NCBI GenBank assembly: GCA_039654915.1
Contig: CM077599.1
Span: 13,828,501 to 13,892,500, forward strand
From: Aquilaria yunnanensis
Lineage: Eukaryota; Streptophyta; Magnoliopsida; Malvales; Thymelaeaceae
Length of the DNA stretch: 64,000 bases
Direction: 5' to 3'
Below the pieces are notes generated by a model that was given only the letters and a program-made list of their open reading frames with translations, did not search any database and was not told where the DNA came from. The translations under genes and the position numbers were made by a program. Positions 34,660-47,200 of this stretch are shown piece by piece (position 1 is the stretch's first letter; the number at the start of each line of letters is the position of its first letter).

Positions 34660-36027
34660 TGTTAAGTGCATCATTCCACGTTCAAAGTGTTGACCTTTTG
34701 ACAACTTTGACCGTCAAATTCTGTTGATTTTTCCTTCTTTGTCTTAGTTTTTCTTGGTACTTTTGCTCATTACAGGTTTAGTCAAGTGTTACGAACAGGG
34801 CATTAGAAGCAAGCTTAAGTAGGACGGCATTTGGACGAGGGAGGTAGAAGAAGTGCAAAAACGAAGATTGGCGCCGCGTCGCCAGAATTCGTCCAGAATT
34901 GGCGACGCGTCGCCCAAGTTATCAGCATTCTGAGTTCCTGATGGTCATCTGGCGACGCGTCGCCAGAACTCGACCCATTCTGGAGACGCGTCGCCAGCGC
35001 TGCTCTGTTTTGCCGAAAGCTCACGTTTTGATGGTCCCCCACTATTTTTCCACCTGATGAGCTGGCTTGGATCGGTGATACTTATCCCTTTAGGGCTGGA
35101 ATGAAGAGGGGGTATAAATAGAAGAGAAGAAAGAGTCCAAAAGGGGGGCTTCTTGGCTGATTTTGATCTAGACCCGACTAGAGGCGAATTGAGCATTTCG
35201 GAGGCGTTCTGGGGAAGCTGGAACCAGAGGATTGTTCATTTTGAGCGTACAAACGTCGAGGGGGTTTCCTGGGTTTCCTCTCTTCTCTATTTTGATTTGT
35301 ATGATTTTCATGGATATTGTTATTATGGATTTGTTGATGACATTAGCTATGGATTGTGAGTAGATCTCTTTACCTTTCTAGGGTGACTTTCCTCCCTTTG
35401 TTACTTAATGAAGTTGTTTTGTGTTTATGGATGAGTTCTATTGTGTTGTTCCTTGCATTGAGCTTCTTGTTTGATGAATGGTAGGCCACCATGTCTAATG
35501 CACTAGTCCATTAAATCCTTGAGAAAGGTTTTAAGGGTGACAAAGAGGAATGGAAGGGGCATAGTGTTAACTTAAATTAGAGATAATATAAGTGAACATT
35601 AAGCATTAAAAGATGGTTTAGCTCTTCAACCACCTTAAGTTAAGTTGGAGCTTGAGTAAAGCCCAAGTTAGTGGAGGGTGCGCAAAAACCTATCTTGAGA
35701 AAGGGGTTTTTGATATGAAATCTTTTTGACCACACATGGAACTTCACATTTGGGGACCAACTTTATTGAGTAGCAATGGGTAGGAAATGAATCCTAGAGG
35801 GGTAGTCACATTTATTCTAAGTTCTATCTTTAGTACTTTTCATCTTCTTTAGAGTCATTTTTCTTGTGTTGATTAAGTTAGGTAGCTTGAGCAACTTTGA
35901 TCTTTAAATCTAGATAAAATCACTAACTCTCTTGGGACGACACCCTTAATTACTCCTAGTATACAACGATTCCGTTCGCTTGCGGGTTTTTGAGGGTTAA
36001 ATTGATAAACTCTTGATTTTCACAACA
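34660..36027 (+). repeat. Athila-like 3' LTR
   Basis: 1368 bases, same length as the 5' LTR with about seven A/G differences. Palindromes at 34870-34883, 34901-34914, 34951-34964 and 34982-34995; TATA box at 35113-35120. Confidence 0.96.
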
Positions 36028-36032
36028 TGAAG

Positions 36033-37407
36033 AATCAGCAGAAAGCAGGGATGAAGAACAGATTCCCTCTATCAGGAAGGAAACATCGGAGATGCAAAAT
36101 GAGGAGTTAGAGATATCAATGGAGTGATCAAGAATAGACAGAAGAACAGTTAGGAGATGAGTCAGCGACAGTGATGGCAGACAAGGAAGACAAGGACTGT
36201 GGCCTAAAGTGATGGAAGTAAAAGATTAGGGTGCAAACAACAACGATTAAGAACTTAGTTACTATAACGTTGTTCCCCCTTTTTGATAATGACAGAAGTC
36301 AAGTAACATGACCAAATTAATAAGGTGAGGGAACAGTGTCCACCGGCTAATAGTTTGAGAGATGAACTAATGCGTTTCATCGCTCGGGGGGCATTGGGGC
36401 AAAGTGGCAACTGGCAAGGTCACCATTGGGGGTGCAATAGACATTTAGGCCAAGTGTTTTCCTGATTATGATTTTAAGCAGGCTTATGGCAAGTAACACA
36501 CTTACTCTTTGATGAATATTACAATTGTATGAATGTTCTTATCTTGAGCCTCCTATCAAAGTAGTTGTATAAACTGTTCCAGCTGCTTTGCTACATATCT
36601 AGCAATTTTAAACGTTCAGGATACTACTTGACCGGATTTCAACTTTAGTAGAGAAATTGCATGGTGAAACCAATTCACAAGCACGGGCCAGAATGGAGAT
36701 TCTATTTACTCCCCCCAGCAAATAGATGTAAATTTTGATTTTCTTGAAGCTTTTATTGAAATGATGCTTGTCATGGCATCGATAGCAATTAAGTCAGAAA
36801 ACACTAGTTAGCTTTTCTTGAAATAATGCTTTTCATCTACTGAACACTACCCCGTGAACCGATAGCCTGAATGAAGCCAATAATTATCAATCACTCGATC
36901 AAGTTCCCAAGTTAACATGCTGTATACAGAGCAGGCGTGCATTCTAGTGTCAGCACCAAGCATTAGCAGGCAATCTGGACGCATGCCCGACATAAAATAG
37001 AAGCAATACGCTGGAATTGATGTCTTTTTTTACATCGGAGCTAGCAAAAAGGCAGTCAACCCAACCATTCAAATCCACGATGAACCCAACAGAGAAAAGC
37101 CTTCCCGTAGGTCTGTTAATGATCAGATTTTCTTTTATGAATCAAATGAAGAAAATCAATCTGTACAGAATCAGATACCCAGTCTCGTTCGTGATGTAGT
37201 ATATTTCAGACTCTCGAGATTTCTAATCCACTGACCTTGTTCTTCTCCTGTGAATCTACCTTTCTTTAAACTGTAACAGCCACCAAGTTATAATAGTCCA
37301 GAATGTGACGCAGAACATGATGTCAAAGGAAATCCTGATGACAAATCCTGCTCTATTCACAATCCTGTATAAGCAACCTGGAATGGATGTGGAGATATCG
37401 AGCTCAC
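36033..37407. other. Intergenic sequence, no gene seen
   Basis: No supported coding region. The left part continues the DNA split by the Athila-like insertion. The right part (about 37210-37407) probably holds the 3' UTR of the RING gene on the minus strand. Confidence 0.4.
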
Positions 37408-37623
37408 CTGTATGAAAAACAAGAATTGATAAACAAGTGTCCTACAGTTAAAAGAACTCAACCAAAACACTTCAGGAGAGGCGAGTAATAACAGCAGATA
37501 GTGTTAGTGGCATAAAAATATTGAGGTTTAAGAGCTACTATAAACTCAACAAAACAGAGAGAAAAAGTTCTAGTTTGAGAAAAACCAATTGAGAATACAT
37601 GCTCACCGCCCTCACACCGAGGT

Positions 37624-38771
37624 TCACATCTTGCTACCTTTGGCCCAGAATAATCCCTTCTTTCTAGTAGGGTTATTATCTGACAAGTATTTCCCATCCT
37701 TGGACCCAAAAGAGAAGTGCCTTCTCAGGAAAGGCTTCACAGAGGAGCTTTTTGCGCTTGAACTGGAGGCCTTTCCTTCACACACACTACCTTTCAACTG
37801 ATCAAAGGCAATGAATTCATCATCAAGGTCACTGTCCACTATTCTGTTCCTTGATCTCTTATTACTTTTTGCTTTAAACTCTAGTTCTGCTTTCAAGGCT
37901 TTCTCAGACAATTTCTGCATCTTTTTCTCTCCCAGAGTGCATATTGGGCAACTTGGATCATACTTGCTAATCTCAGGCGTCATGTTCTCCAAACACTCAG
38001 CATGGTAGACATGACCACAAGTTAGAACAGCAACAACAGAAAGTTCATTACTCCTCCACGAGGATTTCTCTGTTAACAGCTTTGTGCAAACACCACATGT
38101 CTGCAAATCAGTAGATGCAGAAGCTGAGATCCGCCCACTGGATCTCCTTTTCTCACGACTAAAACTCCATGATTCATTATCGAAAGACCACCTTTCTCTG
38201 CGAGAAGTTGCCATGAGCTCTGAGAAGGCGTGCATGGACCAACCATCAGAAGAACCACCTCGTGACCCGCCAGTATATTCATTACACCATGAAGGCAATA
38301 GCCTTTCTTCAGTTAACGAGTATCTATAGGGTGATTTCAACCTTGACATACGGCTATCAGATATTTGTCGTGATAGATGATACTCTGGAGAATGCAGAGC
38401 CCACTTTGGTATGGTTGAATTGACATGATGCTGTTGATTCTGTGAAGACAAAGGGGACGTTGTCAAGGACGAAGTTGAAGTCAATGACACGGAGGCCTTT
38501 GTGGGAGATTGGCATGAGACTTCTGGAGAATCAGTTGATCCTTTCACCTACAATAACAAAGAGCAAAAATATTACCAAGGAAAGGAACTTGATAATAATG
38601 TTTTACGTATATGCTCATACCACATGAAAAAGTCTCAGAGAATTGAAGCATACCTGCTCTCCGTTGACATCTGCAGACATATTTCTTGAAATTGATTGAC
38701 CTACATTAAAAGCAACATCATAAATACGGATTTAGATGGCTTTATTGCACCATCAGGTGTTTGGGGAGGCG

Positions 38772-38805
<34 letters not shown>

Positions 38806-40408
38806 AAAAGAAAAGAAAAGTAAAAACAATAACAAGACTTCACCGCCCAAATTTGGTTGGGGAGCTTTTTATTTTGTTATTGCATGTTAAATGGAAGCAT
38901 GATTTCTCTACCAACAAAGTTGATGCAAAACTTAGTAAACAGAAAACCACTTGAGACTTCTATACAACATATATGTTCTGCTACTCAAATAGTACTTACC
39001 CCTCCAGAAAAAAATGACATGCTTTTTAAATTAATTAAGTCCAAAATGAATGGCAGCAAAATATATTTGGCATATTTCCAACTTCACCTATGGTAATGTA
39101 AACTACCGTGGCACCAATGATACAGCATGTATACACATGGGATAAAGGGGTAGACAAGAAACCCACATTAAAAACAGTGATGTGTGAGAATAAGAAAAAG
39201 GTGACATCATTTTTCGGACAAAGGGAGTTACTAAAACTGACAATTTCCAAATGCAACAGATTATAGAATCTCTGATCAAAATTCTGCTAACTGCATAGCA
39301 TATTATTTGCACAAATAAAAAAAGGTAGAAACTTGTGTGCCAAACAAGAAAGCCGGTGGCACTATTAGAGCACGTGTTCTAGATTAATCCATCCTCCATG
39401 AAAGTTTCGGTGTTAATTATATTTTGAAAATCATGTTTCCATGATGAGAAAATCATTGAGAAAAGGGCTCAACTCTTTCTCCAAAGCAGCACACTGTCCC
39501 CTGGCATGGACTTGTGGAATGAACCAGAGAAATTATGGCAAAACATATTAACAACCATACTGTAACCTTGGGCTTTAAATTTAAACACGTTTTTTCTAAA
39601 ATTTAAATCCTGCTATAGTGGATCCTAATGCATAATCACAATGTTCAATCATTCAAGGAGCTGGAGAAATCTTCAACTGAAACAGTCAATATTGCATTTT
39701 CAAATGCACAAGATATACAAACAACACATTCCGCTGAGTCACTTGCTCCAGCCATTTCTACTCCCATGAAAACAAAAACTAACACATTTCTACTTTTCCT
39801 CCATCTTCTGGTTAAAGCATTGATTAATGCCCTTCAATTACTAATCTCTACATAGTATTTGCTCCTCAAAAGCTTGGAAACTTCTCCCAAAGCAATCATA
39901 CTGCTTATCCATTGCAAGCAATGGCAATTCAGTCGCCTACCCCAGGTGTGGGGAAAAAATTGCAGCAGTAACTCTCTAATGAAAAGATAACAACAGCAGC
40001 AGCAGCAGCAATAGAAAGAAGAAATTCATGTCATGTGATTTCGCAAATTCCAATACCAATTATGATTAATATAAAACCAGTCTCCTACATACCTGAAGCA
40101 GGGGTTCCCATTCGTACAAGGTTTACTTCTGAGATCTGAGGCTTCTGCCATGTCAGTGACTGTGCACTATCTGATGGACTTCCATCCTCTGATGCAAATG
40201 CAGATTCAAATTTAATCTCTGATCCATCATTCCGGCTTATCCCATCTGAGAACCAACTAATAGAAGTGTCTTCACCAGCTACACGCCCTCTGTTGTCCCA
40301 ACGAAAGCTCCAGGTTGGAGAATACCTAATATTCCTATGCAACACCTCACCACCAGATCCAGTTACTATAGCCTTATCTCTAGAAGCAACACAACAAGCA
40401 GACCCCAT
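37624..40408 (-). CDS. RING-type (C3H2C3) protein with MGxxCC N-terminus
   Basis: Three coding exons, 40408-40093, 38700-38654 and 38547-37624, join in frame to 428 residues. The C-terminal half has a RING: C272-x2-C275-x22-C298-x-H300-x2-H303-x2-C306-x14-C321-x2-C324, so the likely role is an E3 ubiquitin ligase. The protein begins MGSACCVASR: glycine 2 for myristoylation and cysteines 5-6 for palmitoylation, which predicts membrane anchoring. The middle is Ser/Pro/Trp-rich and low in order; a basic KSNKRSRNR lies after the RING. It resembles an uncharacterised plant RING family sharing the YSPTWSFRWDNRGRVAGE block. The start was set at the second Met of MSMGS because only that exposes the acylation motif. 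A 5' UTR exon (about 40541-40409 plus one near 41175-41300) and a 3' UTR intron (about 37606-37408) are likely. Introns hold a 31-G run and a MITE. Confidence 0.87.
38773..38803 (+). repeat. Run of 31 G
   Basis: An uninterrupted poly-G tract on the plus strand, so poly-C in the RING gene transcript, in the intron between coding exons 1 and 2. Length may be affected by sequencing. Confidence 0.9.
38999..39228. mobile_element. Stowaway-like MITE in the RING gene intron
   Basis: Imperfect inverted ends (CCCCTCCAGAAAAAAATGAC and, inverted, ACTCCCTTTGTCCGAAAAAT) flanked by TA at 38997-38998 and 39229-39230. About 230 bases, non-coding, fits a degenerate Stowaway. Confidence 0.65.
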
Positions 40409-41339
40409 GCTCACAATGAAAGCAAATCAGTCTTCCAGTATATGAACCAGAGCAACCACTCACATTCTCCAAACCTCAAATGCCAGCTTAGGGTCCCATT
40501 TACTGGACTTCAAGGGATGAACAATGGCAATACTTAGGCCCCTGAAAAGTATAAACACCGATAACACTTTAAGAAAATAGCACGATTCAGTTTAAAGGGG
40601 AAAAAGAAAAGTGAATACGAAGTCATGAAATTAGCAGCTTGTATAGTTTCAATTACCAGCATGTATTCATGGGCAAGGACCAACCAACCAAATCACCACC
40701 CAAAAATAGAAATCAAGGAGAACAAAACTCAGCAAACACCAAAAACTGGATACTGAAGTGAAGTTCGATCACTTAAGCAGCTAAGACAATTGTAGAGTAG
40801 TATCTCCCAACAAACGCGAGTATTTCAAACCCCAACCAGAACCAGACATCAATATATGGAAGCAAAAGCATTTAGGAAAAAATAACCAAAAAATAAGACA
40901 AATTATCGATTCCACCTGCTAGTCTTCGGGAGCTAAGAAGAGTCGGTCCAAAAAACAAAAAAAAAAAAAAACGAAATGAACTTCAGAACCTAAAATAGCA
41001 ACCCAGGCACAATCGAAAACGCTACGGAAGTCAACAGGAGATCCGAAAGTAATTCCTAGAAAATCTTAAACACAGTCAAAGATGACCCAGTAAGAACACG
41101 AATCGATTCAAAACTAAATTTATTGCGCACATAAAGGAAAAAAAATCAAATAAAAGCTAAAGAATTGCAAATCACCTGATTACGGAAACACGTACGGCAA
41201 CCACCGCAAAAAGCCACTCTCCGGCAGCAGGAAAAGAGGAAGCAGACACGTCCGGACCTTGCCGCTGGAGAGTACAGCTTCGTTGGAGGGAGACAAAGCA
41301 AGCGCCTGGGGATTCGGAAAGCCGGAAGACCTGGAAATG

Positions 41340-42000
41340 GTTTTTATTCTTTTATGGCAGACTAATGAAAGGAGAGAGGGAGAGAGGGAAGACTAATGGA
41401 GTGAGGTCGTTTTAGACTGCGTAGATAAACGGCGTCAGAATCTTGTTACGGTTGGTGAACTGCATTTGATCGGCCAGCTTTCCGTTATGTGATGACGGAG
41501 TTTGTGCTTGAACTTGAAGGGCCGATCCTTTTTCTTTGGTTTTTGGGAGCAGAGTGAAAGGGCGGTAAGTGAGGTTGTATACTTGACACTTTGGCTCATG
41601 CAAATGACTGGTGATTTCTTCTGCAGTACGCGGAGTGCGCACTACGCATTCCCCTGCTTTCCACCTTACACGAAAGGATCGATGGGTTTGATTTTCGGCG
41701 AAAATATTCCACTTTCTTTTTGGAGAAAAAGGGGATTCACAACAGAAACAAACACCCATTACAGCATTTTTGTGTACTTGGAACCTGGAGGACCAGAAAC
41801 AAGAGGCTTGGCAGTACTGCTAGAATCATTTCCACCCAAAACAGCCCTGCAATAATCAGACCTAGATAAATCACGAGCAACTAATCCAGGCAGAGTGTTA
41901 GTTAAACTATAGTCATCCTGAATAGTATCTTTCAAGAAGCTGGAAGCCCGGAACAAGTGTCAAAATACATAATTTAATTAGAAAAAAATTTAAATCAGTC
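41340..42000. other. Upstream of the RING gene; possible gene fragment on minus strand
   Basis: The frame 41956-41759 on the minus strand (SSFLKDTIQDDYSLTNTLPG, then LVARDLSRSDYCRAVLGG) looks protein-like in composition but I do not recognise a family and see no partner exons. It may be a transduplicated exon. The rest holds no supported gene. Confidence 0.3.
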
Positions 42001-43913
42001 AGTCATTATCCCACTATCTGAGTATATCTTCTTCCCGTTTTATCTCTTATACACAAATCTTCTTACTCTCTTTCTCTCTTCCACTTTTTACTCCTCTTAC
42101 AATTGCCCTATTCCATTCATCCATTCTCTCTTGCCCACTATCTAATTCCGATCAAATCCTTGCCTCCACTTCAACCCACAAACTCCCTCTTAGTTTCAAC
42201 CCCAACTTTAGTTAATATTGTTAGACTCGGCTCAGAGAGTAGCTTTGAATGATGGCCAAAAGATAGGTTAACCGGTTTGACCGGTTTAACTGGATTGGCC
42301 AAATATGGTGCATATTAGTCTTCACACACAAAAATTCTCACACCCCGTCAAGTATATCATGTTGTTGCCATCCAAAATATAACACACTTCTATGTTTTTT
42401 CATATATAAATCATATAATAACTGTTTATTATTTCATATTTTATAATAAAATAACACTTAATTTAAATGTATGTATAGTCAATTATTCACATCCTCTTTG
42501 TTTTTTCTTTTAACTTTGCATTTTTGGGCCAACTAATAAAGTATCGGCCTATAATCAATTGAGGTACTGAAGTTACCAAGCCCATATAGTTGAAAAAAAG
42601 TGTCAAAACTACAAAAATCTTGTTTTCTTAAGGTTGATTGAGCTAAATGGGGTCAACAAGTCAACCAGATTTTTTTGGATTGGCCGAGTTTTGACTTGAA
42701 CAATTTTAAGGGTGTCACTCGACCCATCATGTCTCATAATTCATGGTTGAATCAATCCAATGGGTTAGGTCAGGTTTAACAATATTGACTTTGGTTTTGA
42801 TACCATCTATCCCGTAGTGGGCCATGTCTATTCTCTCTTCCCAACAACCTCCACCACTACACGTCCTACCAAATCACAGACTCATGCCTTGACGATAAAC
42901 TCTTGGTCTAGAAACTCCTCTTTAAAGGCTGCAAGCCCCTCCTTACTGTCATTGCTGTCCTATTGCACCGGCCAAATCCGTCGAAACCACTCATTTTCTC
43001 GGTCAGTCTTTGAACCATGCCACTAGACGCTTCCATCATCTGGATGCCCTACAATTGTAAGAACTACTTCTACTAGATGGTGGTGAGAGGCGGGCTCAAT
43101 TTCTCAATTGTAGAGGTCCTTTGGTTGAAGACACCAAGGACTATTAGGGTTGAGATAATCAAGGAGAGAAATGTGCCGATTCTATAGAAAAATAGAATAT
43201 GTACATGTATACATACGTACATATGTATGTATGTATGTATGTATTATTAGATTAAAATTGAATTCTAAAAACTAGAAATTATATAATATAGAATATTACT
43301 CGCCCGTTTCGCATTAATTGACTTTTTTACCTTTTTTTATTGAAGTTTAACTTCAGCATATTTATATTAATATGTATTAAAAAAAGTCACAAAAATGATA
43401 TTTAAAAACTATAATATTTAAAGTTTCATTTTCATATAAAATATTAATATTTTTATAATAATTTTTGAAATAAATAAAATCATAAATTAATTACTATAAA
43501 TAGTAAAAGAGTCAATTTTTTGTGAAACGGTGAAAGTAATATAAATTCAAGTTATTTAAGGATAAAAAAAATAAAAAAATTATTTAATAAAAATACTAAA
43601 AGTAACTAAAAAAATGACTGATTTTTAATCGTTTATCAATCGCTCGAGTTAGTCACTCTTCAGTCACTAGTCACTATCGACTAGGAAAAGAGTAACCGAG
43701 CTTTTCAAGTACTCATTGCAAATGTTATATAAGTCATTTTTATGCATTTCTCTTATATTTGTATAAAATCAGTAATTGGAAATTAAGATTTTCATATACC
43801 TTAAAATTTTAAAAATTATATAAGAATTTTTAAAATTTTAAGGCTTTTGTGAATCTTGATTCTATTTATTTTTGAATGATTTTCTGTTAGTTTATATGTG
43901 TTTTTTTTTTTTG
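42001..43913. other. AT-rich intergenic, microsatellite
   Basis: No supported gene. A (TATG)n microsatellite lies at about 43216-43242. The stretch near 42265-42300 repeats GGTTTGACCGGTTTAACTGG, a motif common in decayed plant transposons. Confidence 0.4.
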
Positions 43914-43931
43914 TTCTACTAAAAAAAGCTT

Positions 43932-44300
43932 AATTTCCAACTGCCAGCCGTTGGAAATATTACGTTTCCAACGGCTGGCAATTGGAAATGGGAGAGCTGG
44001 AAATCAATTCGTTGGAAGTTTTCTTTCCAACTGCCCAGGTTTTAGCAGTTGGAATTTCCAACTGTCAGCCGTTGGAAAATAAGCAGTTGAAGAATTTCCA
44101 ACGGCTGAAGGTTTTTTCTTAAATTTTTTTTGTTCCAACTGCTGAGGCAGTTGGAAATTTTCCATATTTTCCAACTACTCAGGCAATTGGAAATTTTCCA
44201 TATTTTCCAACTGCTCAGGCAGTTGGAAAGTTTTAATATTTTCCAACTGCCTGAGCAGTTGGAAAATTTGCTGGGCAGTCAGAAAAAGCAGTTGAAAATG
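43932..44300. repeat. Left subterminal palindrome array of the CACTA element
   Basis: Eight or more copies of TTCCAACTGC or TTCCAACGGC in head-to-head pairs, e.g. TTTCCAACGGCTGGCAATTG at about 43965-43984 and the run 44132-44300 with spacing near 38 bases. Confidence 0.85.
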
Positions 44301-44635
44301 TGGGCATATTTACTTTCCGTTTCGAAATATTTTGTCATTGATTGAACAGTGCATTCGCATTGATTGTTTGCTTTAAACTTCAACCTATTATATTCTAGAT
44401 AATTATATCGATTGTAGTCAAATTTTTTACTACAATTACATAACAATAAATTTTAAATGACCTAAACACATACACAATTCAAATTACTACGTCAATATAT
44501 AAATGTACTTATAAATCCACATATAAGCTTTTATAGTAGAAATTACATTGTTACATTATCCAACTAAATGTTCTAAATGTTTGTTTGTTAATAAACACAC
44601 ATAGTAGCATGATATACCTGATATATTCTTAATCC

Positions 44636-44826
44636 GATTTCGAGTCATCATCATTATCATCATGAGGCGCGGGCGGTGGAATGCCAATTGACTTACATAT
44701 GTACTCGAGCTCAATCCGTTGTCTCCTCTTCAGACGCTCTAGCTTCCGCTCATAATGTGATGCTTGTTATGCAGTTTGCTCTGCTACGACTCGCTGTACT
44801 TGTTGCGTGAACTCCGGAGTCTATGT
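44636..44826 (-). pseudogene. Captured coiled-coil fragment (plant transposase C-terminus type)
   Basis: Minus strand reads TPEFTQQVQRVVAEQTA, a TAA stop, then QASHYERKLERLKRRQRIEL and acidic DDNDDDSKSD. Heptad-like charged sequence of this kind is found at the C-terminus of plant CACTA-associated (Ptta/En/Spm) proteins. It is a relic with a stop and no upstream domain. Confidence 0.5.
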
Positions 44827-44969
44827 GACATTGTACGTACTAAGAAAATAAATAACCCAAACAATTGAGTTCAAACTACTAAAGATTTAGTATTTTTGAC
44901 ATATACAAACTAATTTCACACACAAATATACTACGTAAACAATACACTTAAAAGAACATATTTTAAATA

Positions 44970-46022
44970 TACAAACTAATTTTACACAACAATTAAATAT
45001 AAAACCTAATCAATTTACTGACAACTTATTATTAACTATTTGAAATTAAACTAAATAATTTCACAGATAAATATACAACCTAAATAATTTACTTCCAACC
45101 AAATTATTTATTATCCACAAAGTATACAAACTAATTTTACAGAAATATTAAATATACTACCTAATCAATTAACTTACAACTAATTTTTCACAATTTTTAA
45201 TTAAACTCAATATTTTGACATATACATATATTACCCACACATTTTACTTAAAAGTAATTATTTTCTATTTTTAATTTAATCCCAAAATTCAGAAAAAACT
45301 AAGAAAATTTACATAAATGTTAAATTATAATGAGTCACCCAAATAGTTCAAATCCAACCATCAACAACAATACATCACCAATATTTCACAAATTTTACTA
45401 CAAAATACCATGAAATAATCAGAATATTACCTATTTTTTGGAAAATAAAAAAATTAAAAATACGTTCTAAACAAATAAAAATTTAAGTGAGAGTAAATTT
45501 AAGTGTAGATTACTTACATAGTAATTTTACACAAAAATTAAATATACTACCTAATCAATTTACTTACAACTTATTATTAACTATTTTAAATTAAACTAAA
45601 TAATTTCACACATAAATATACAACCTAAATAATTTACTTCCAAAGTACTTATTTATTATATCTAAATATAGAAACTAATTTTACACAAATATTAAATATA
45701 CCACCTAATCAACTAACTGACAATAAATTTTTCACAATTTTTAATTAAACTCAATATTTTGACATATACATATCTTACCCACACATTTTACTTAAAAGTA
45801 ATTATTTTCTATTTTTTATTTAATCCAAAAATTCAGAAAAAACTAAGAAAATGCACATAAATGTTAAATTATAATGGGTCACCGAAATAGTTCAAATCCA
45901 ACCATCAACAACAATAAATCACAAATATTTCACAAATTTTACTCCAAAATACAATGAAATAATCGGAATATTAACTAATTTTTGGAAAATAAAAAAATTA
46001 AAAATATGTTCTAAACAAACAT
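44970..46022. repeat. Direct duplication inside the CACTA element
   Basis: Two copies of about 500 bases (about 44970-45475 and 45523-46022) share long blocks such as TTTTCACAATTTTTAATTAA and GTTCAAATCCAACCATCAAC with scattered differences. Confidence 0.85.
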
Positions 46023-46332
46023 ACCTCAAATCTGACTTCAGTTGCTTCAAATACCTCTAAATAGCTTCAAATCAGCTACAACAACGAAAATCAAAACCTA
46101 TTATCAACAAACAACCGATCCAAATTCGATAAAAAAAATTGAAAAAATATTCACACTAACCTACAGATCAATTAAATGAAGACCAGATCCACGTTTTACT
46201 AAGCTCAACGAAGCAATTTCACCCCTTAGTTTGTCAAACGAACGTGCTGTGTATGCGTGTGGGAGGAAGGAAACGCAGAGGGAGAGAGAGGCGAAGAAGA
46301 AGAACAAAAGAAGAAGACGATGGCTGCATTTC

Positions 46333-46351
46333 GGGGGGGGGGGGGGGGGGG
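46333..46351 (+). repeat. Run of 19 G
   Basis: Uninterrupted poly-G just before the right palindrome array of the CACTA element. Confidence 0.9.
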
Positions 46352-46397
46352 AATTTAAAACAGAAAAATCAAAACGCACCGTATGCAATTAATGATT

Positions 46398-47200
46398 TTC
46401 CAACGGCTCAAGCCGTTGGAAAAAATAAATGGGAAAAAAAATATTTTTTCGTCTCAACTGCAATAATTGCACCTTTCAAAAACCAATTATTTCACCATTT
46501 TCCAACGGCTTTAGCCGTTGGAAATATTAAATATTAAGCAATAATATTTTTTTGTTCAAAAACCAATTATTTAACCATTTTCCAACGGCTTGAGCCGTTC
46601 GAAATATTAAAATTAAACAATAATATTTTTTTCGCTTCAAAACCCAATTAGTTCACCATTTTCCAACGGCTTCGGCCGTTGGAAATATTAAAAATTAAAC
46701 AATAATATTTTTTTGCTTCAAAAACCAATTATTTCACCATTTTCCAACGGCTTCGGCCGTTGGAAATATTAAAAATTAAACAATAATATTTTTTCCCTTC
46801 AAAAAACAATTATTTAACCATTTTCCAACGGTTTTAGCCGTTGGAAATATTAAATATTAAACAATATAATATTTTTTGCTTTAAAAATGCAATAATTTCA
46901 CATTTTCCAATGGCTTAAGCCGTTGGAAATACTAAACAATAATATTTTTTTTCATTCCGAATGCAATAATTTCAACATTTTCCAACGGCTCAAGCCGTTG
47001 GAAAATACTAAATATTAAACCTCAATATTTTTTTTCGTCCCGAATGCAATAATATCACCATTTTCCAACGGCTTTAACCGTTGGAAATATTTTTCAAATT
47101 TAGTTTCTTCAATTTCCAACTGCTAGACCGTTGGAAATTAATTTATGTTCCTTCCAAAGGCTCGGGCAGTTGGAAATTTCCAACGGCTTTACCGTTGGAA
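46398..47200. repeat. Right subterminal palindrome array of the CACTA element
   Basis: About nine tandem units of roughly 80 bases, each with one palindrome such as TTTTCCAACGGCTTCGGCC followed by GTTGGAAA, separated by AT-rich spacers containing AATAATATTTTTT; three further palindromes sit closer together after 47100. Confidence 0.9.

Larger units (their letters stand above)
23490..36027 (+). mobile_element. Athila-like Ty3/gypsy retrotransposon, 12.5 kb
   Basis: Complete element by structure: LTRs of 1368 bases at 23490-24857 and 34660-36027, perfect 5-bp TSD TGAAG at 23485-23489 and 36028-36032, primer site TGGCGCCGTTGCCGGGGA at 24865-24882 and purine tract TTTGGGGGAACT before the 3' LTR. 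Order: gag, protease, reverse transcriptase, RNase H, integrase, then a long non-coding stretch, a third ORF with the 'putative plant transposon protein' domain, and another non-coding stretch. Length, primer site, protease signature DLGASINLMP and the extra ORF fit the Athila/Tat group. The LTRs differ at about seven sites, all transitions, so the insertion is young, yet gag and pol carry stops and a frameshift. It probably moved using proteins from other copies. Confidence 0.95.

Noticed and set aside
37210..37407. A 50-codon minus-strand frame with a hydrophobic stretch (FDIMFCVTFWTIITWWLL)
   Set aside because: It lies beyond the RING gene stop in what looks like a spliced 3' UTR exon, has no start codon of its own and no homology I recognise.
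46398..47200. Regularly spaced palindromic repeats resembling a CRISPR array
   Set aside because: Eukaryotic context, spacers are themselves near-identical AT-rich repeats, and the array lies at the end of a CACTA element whose other end has a sister array.
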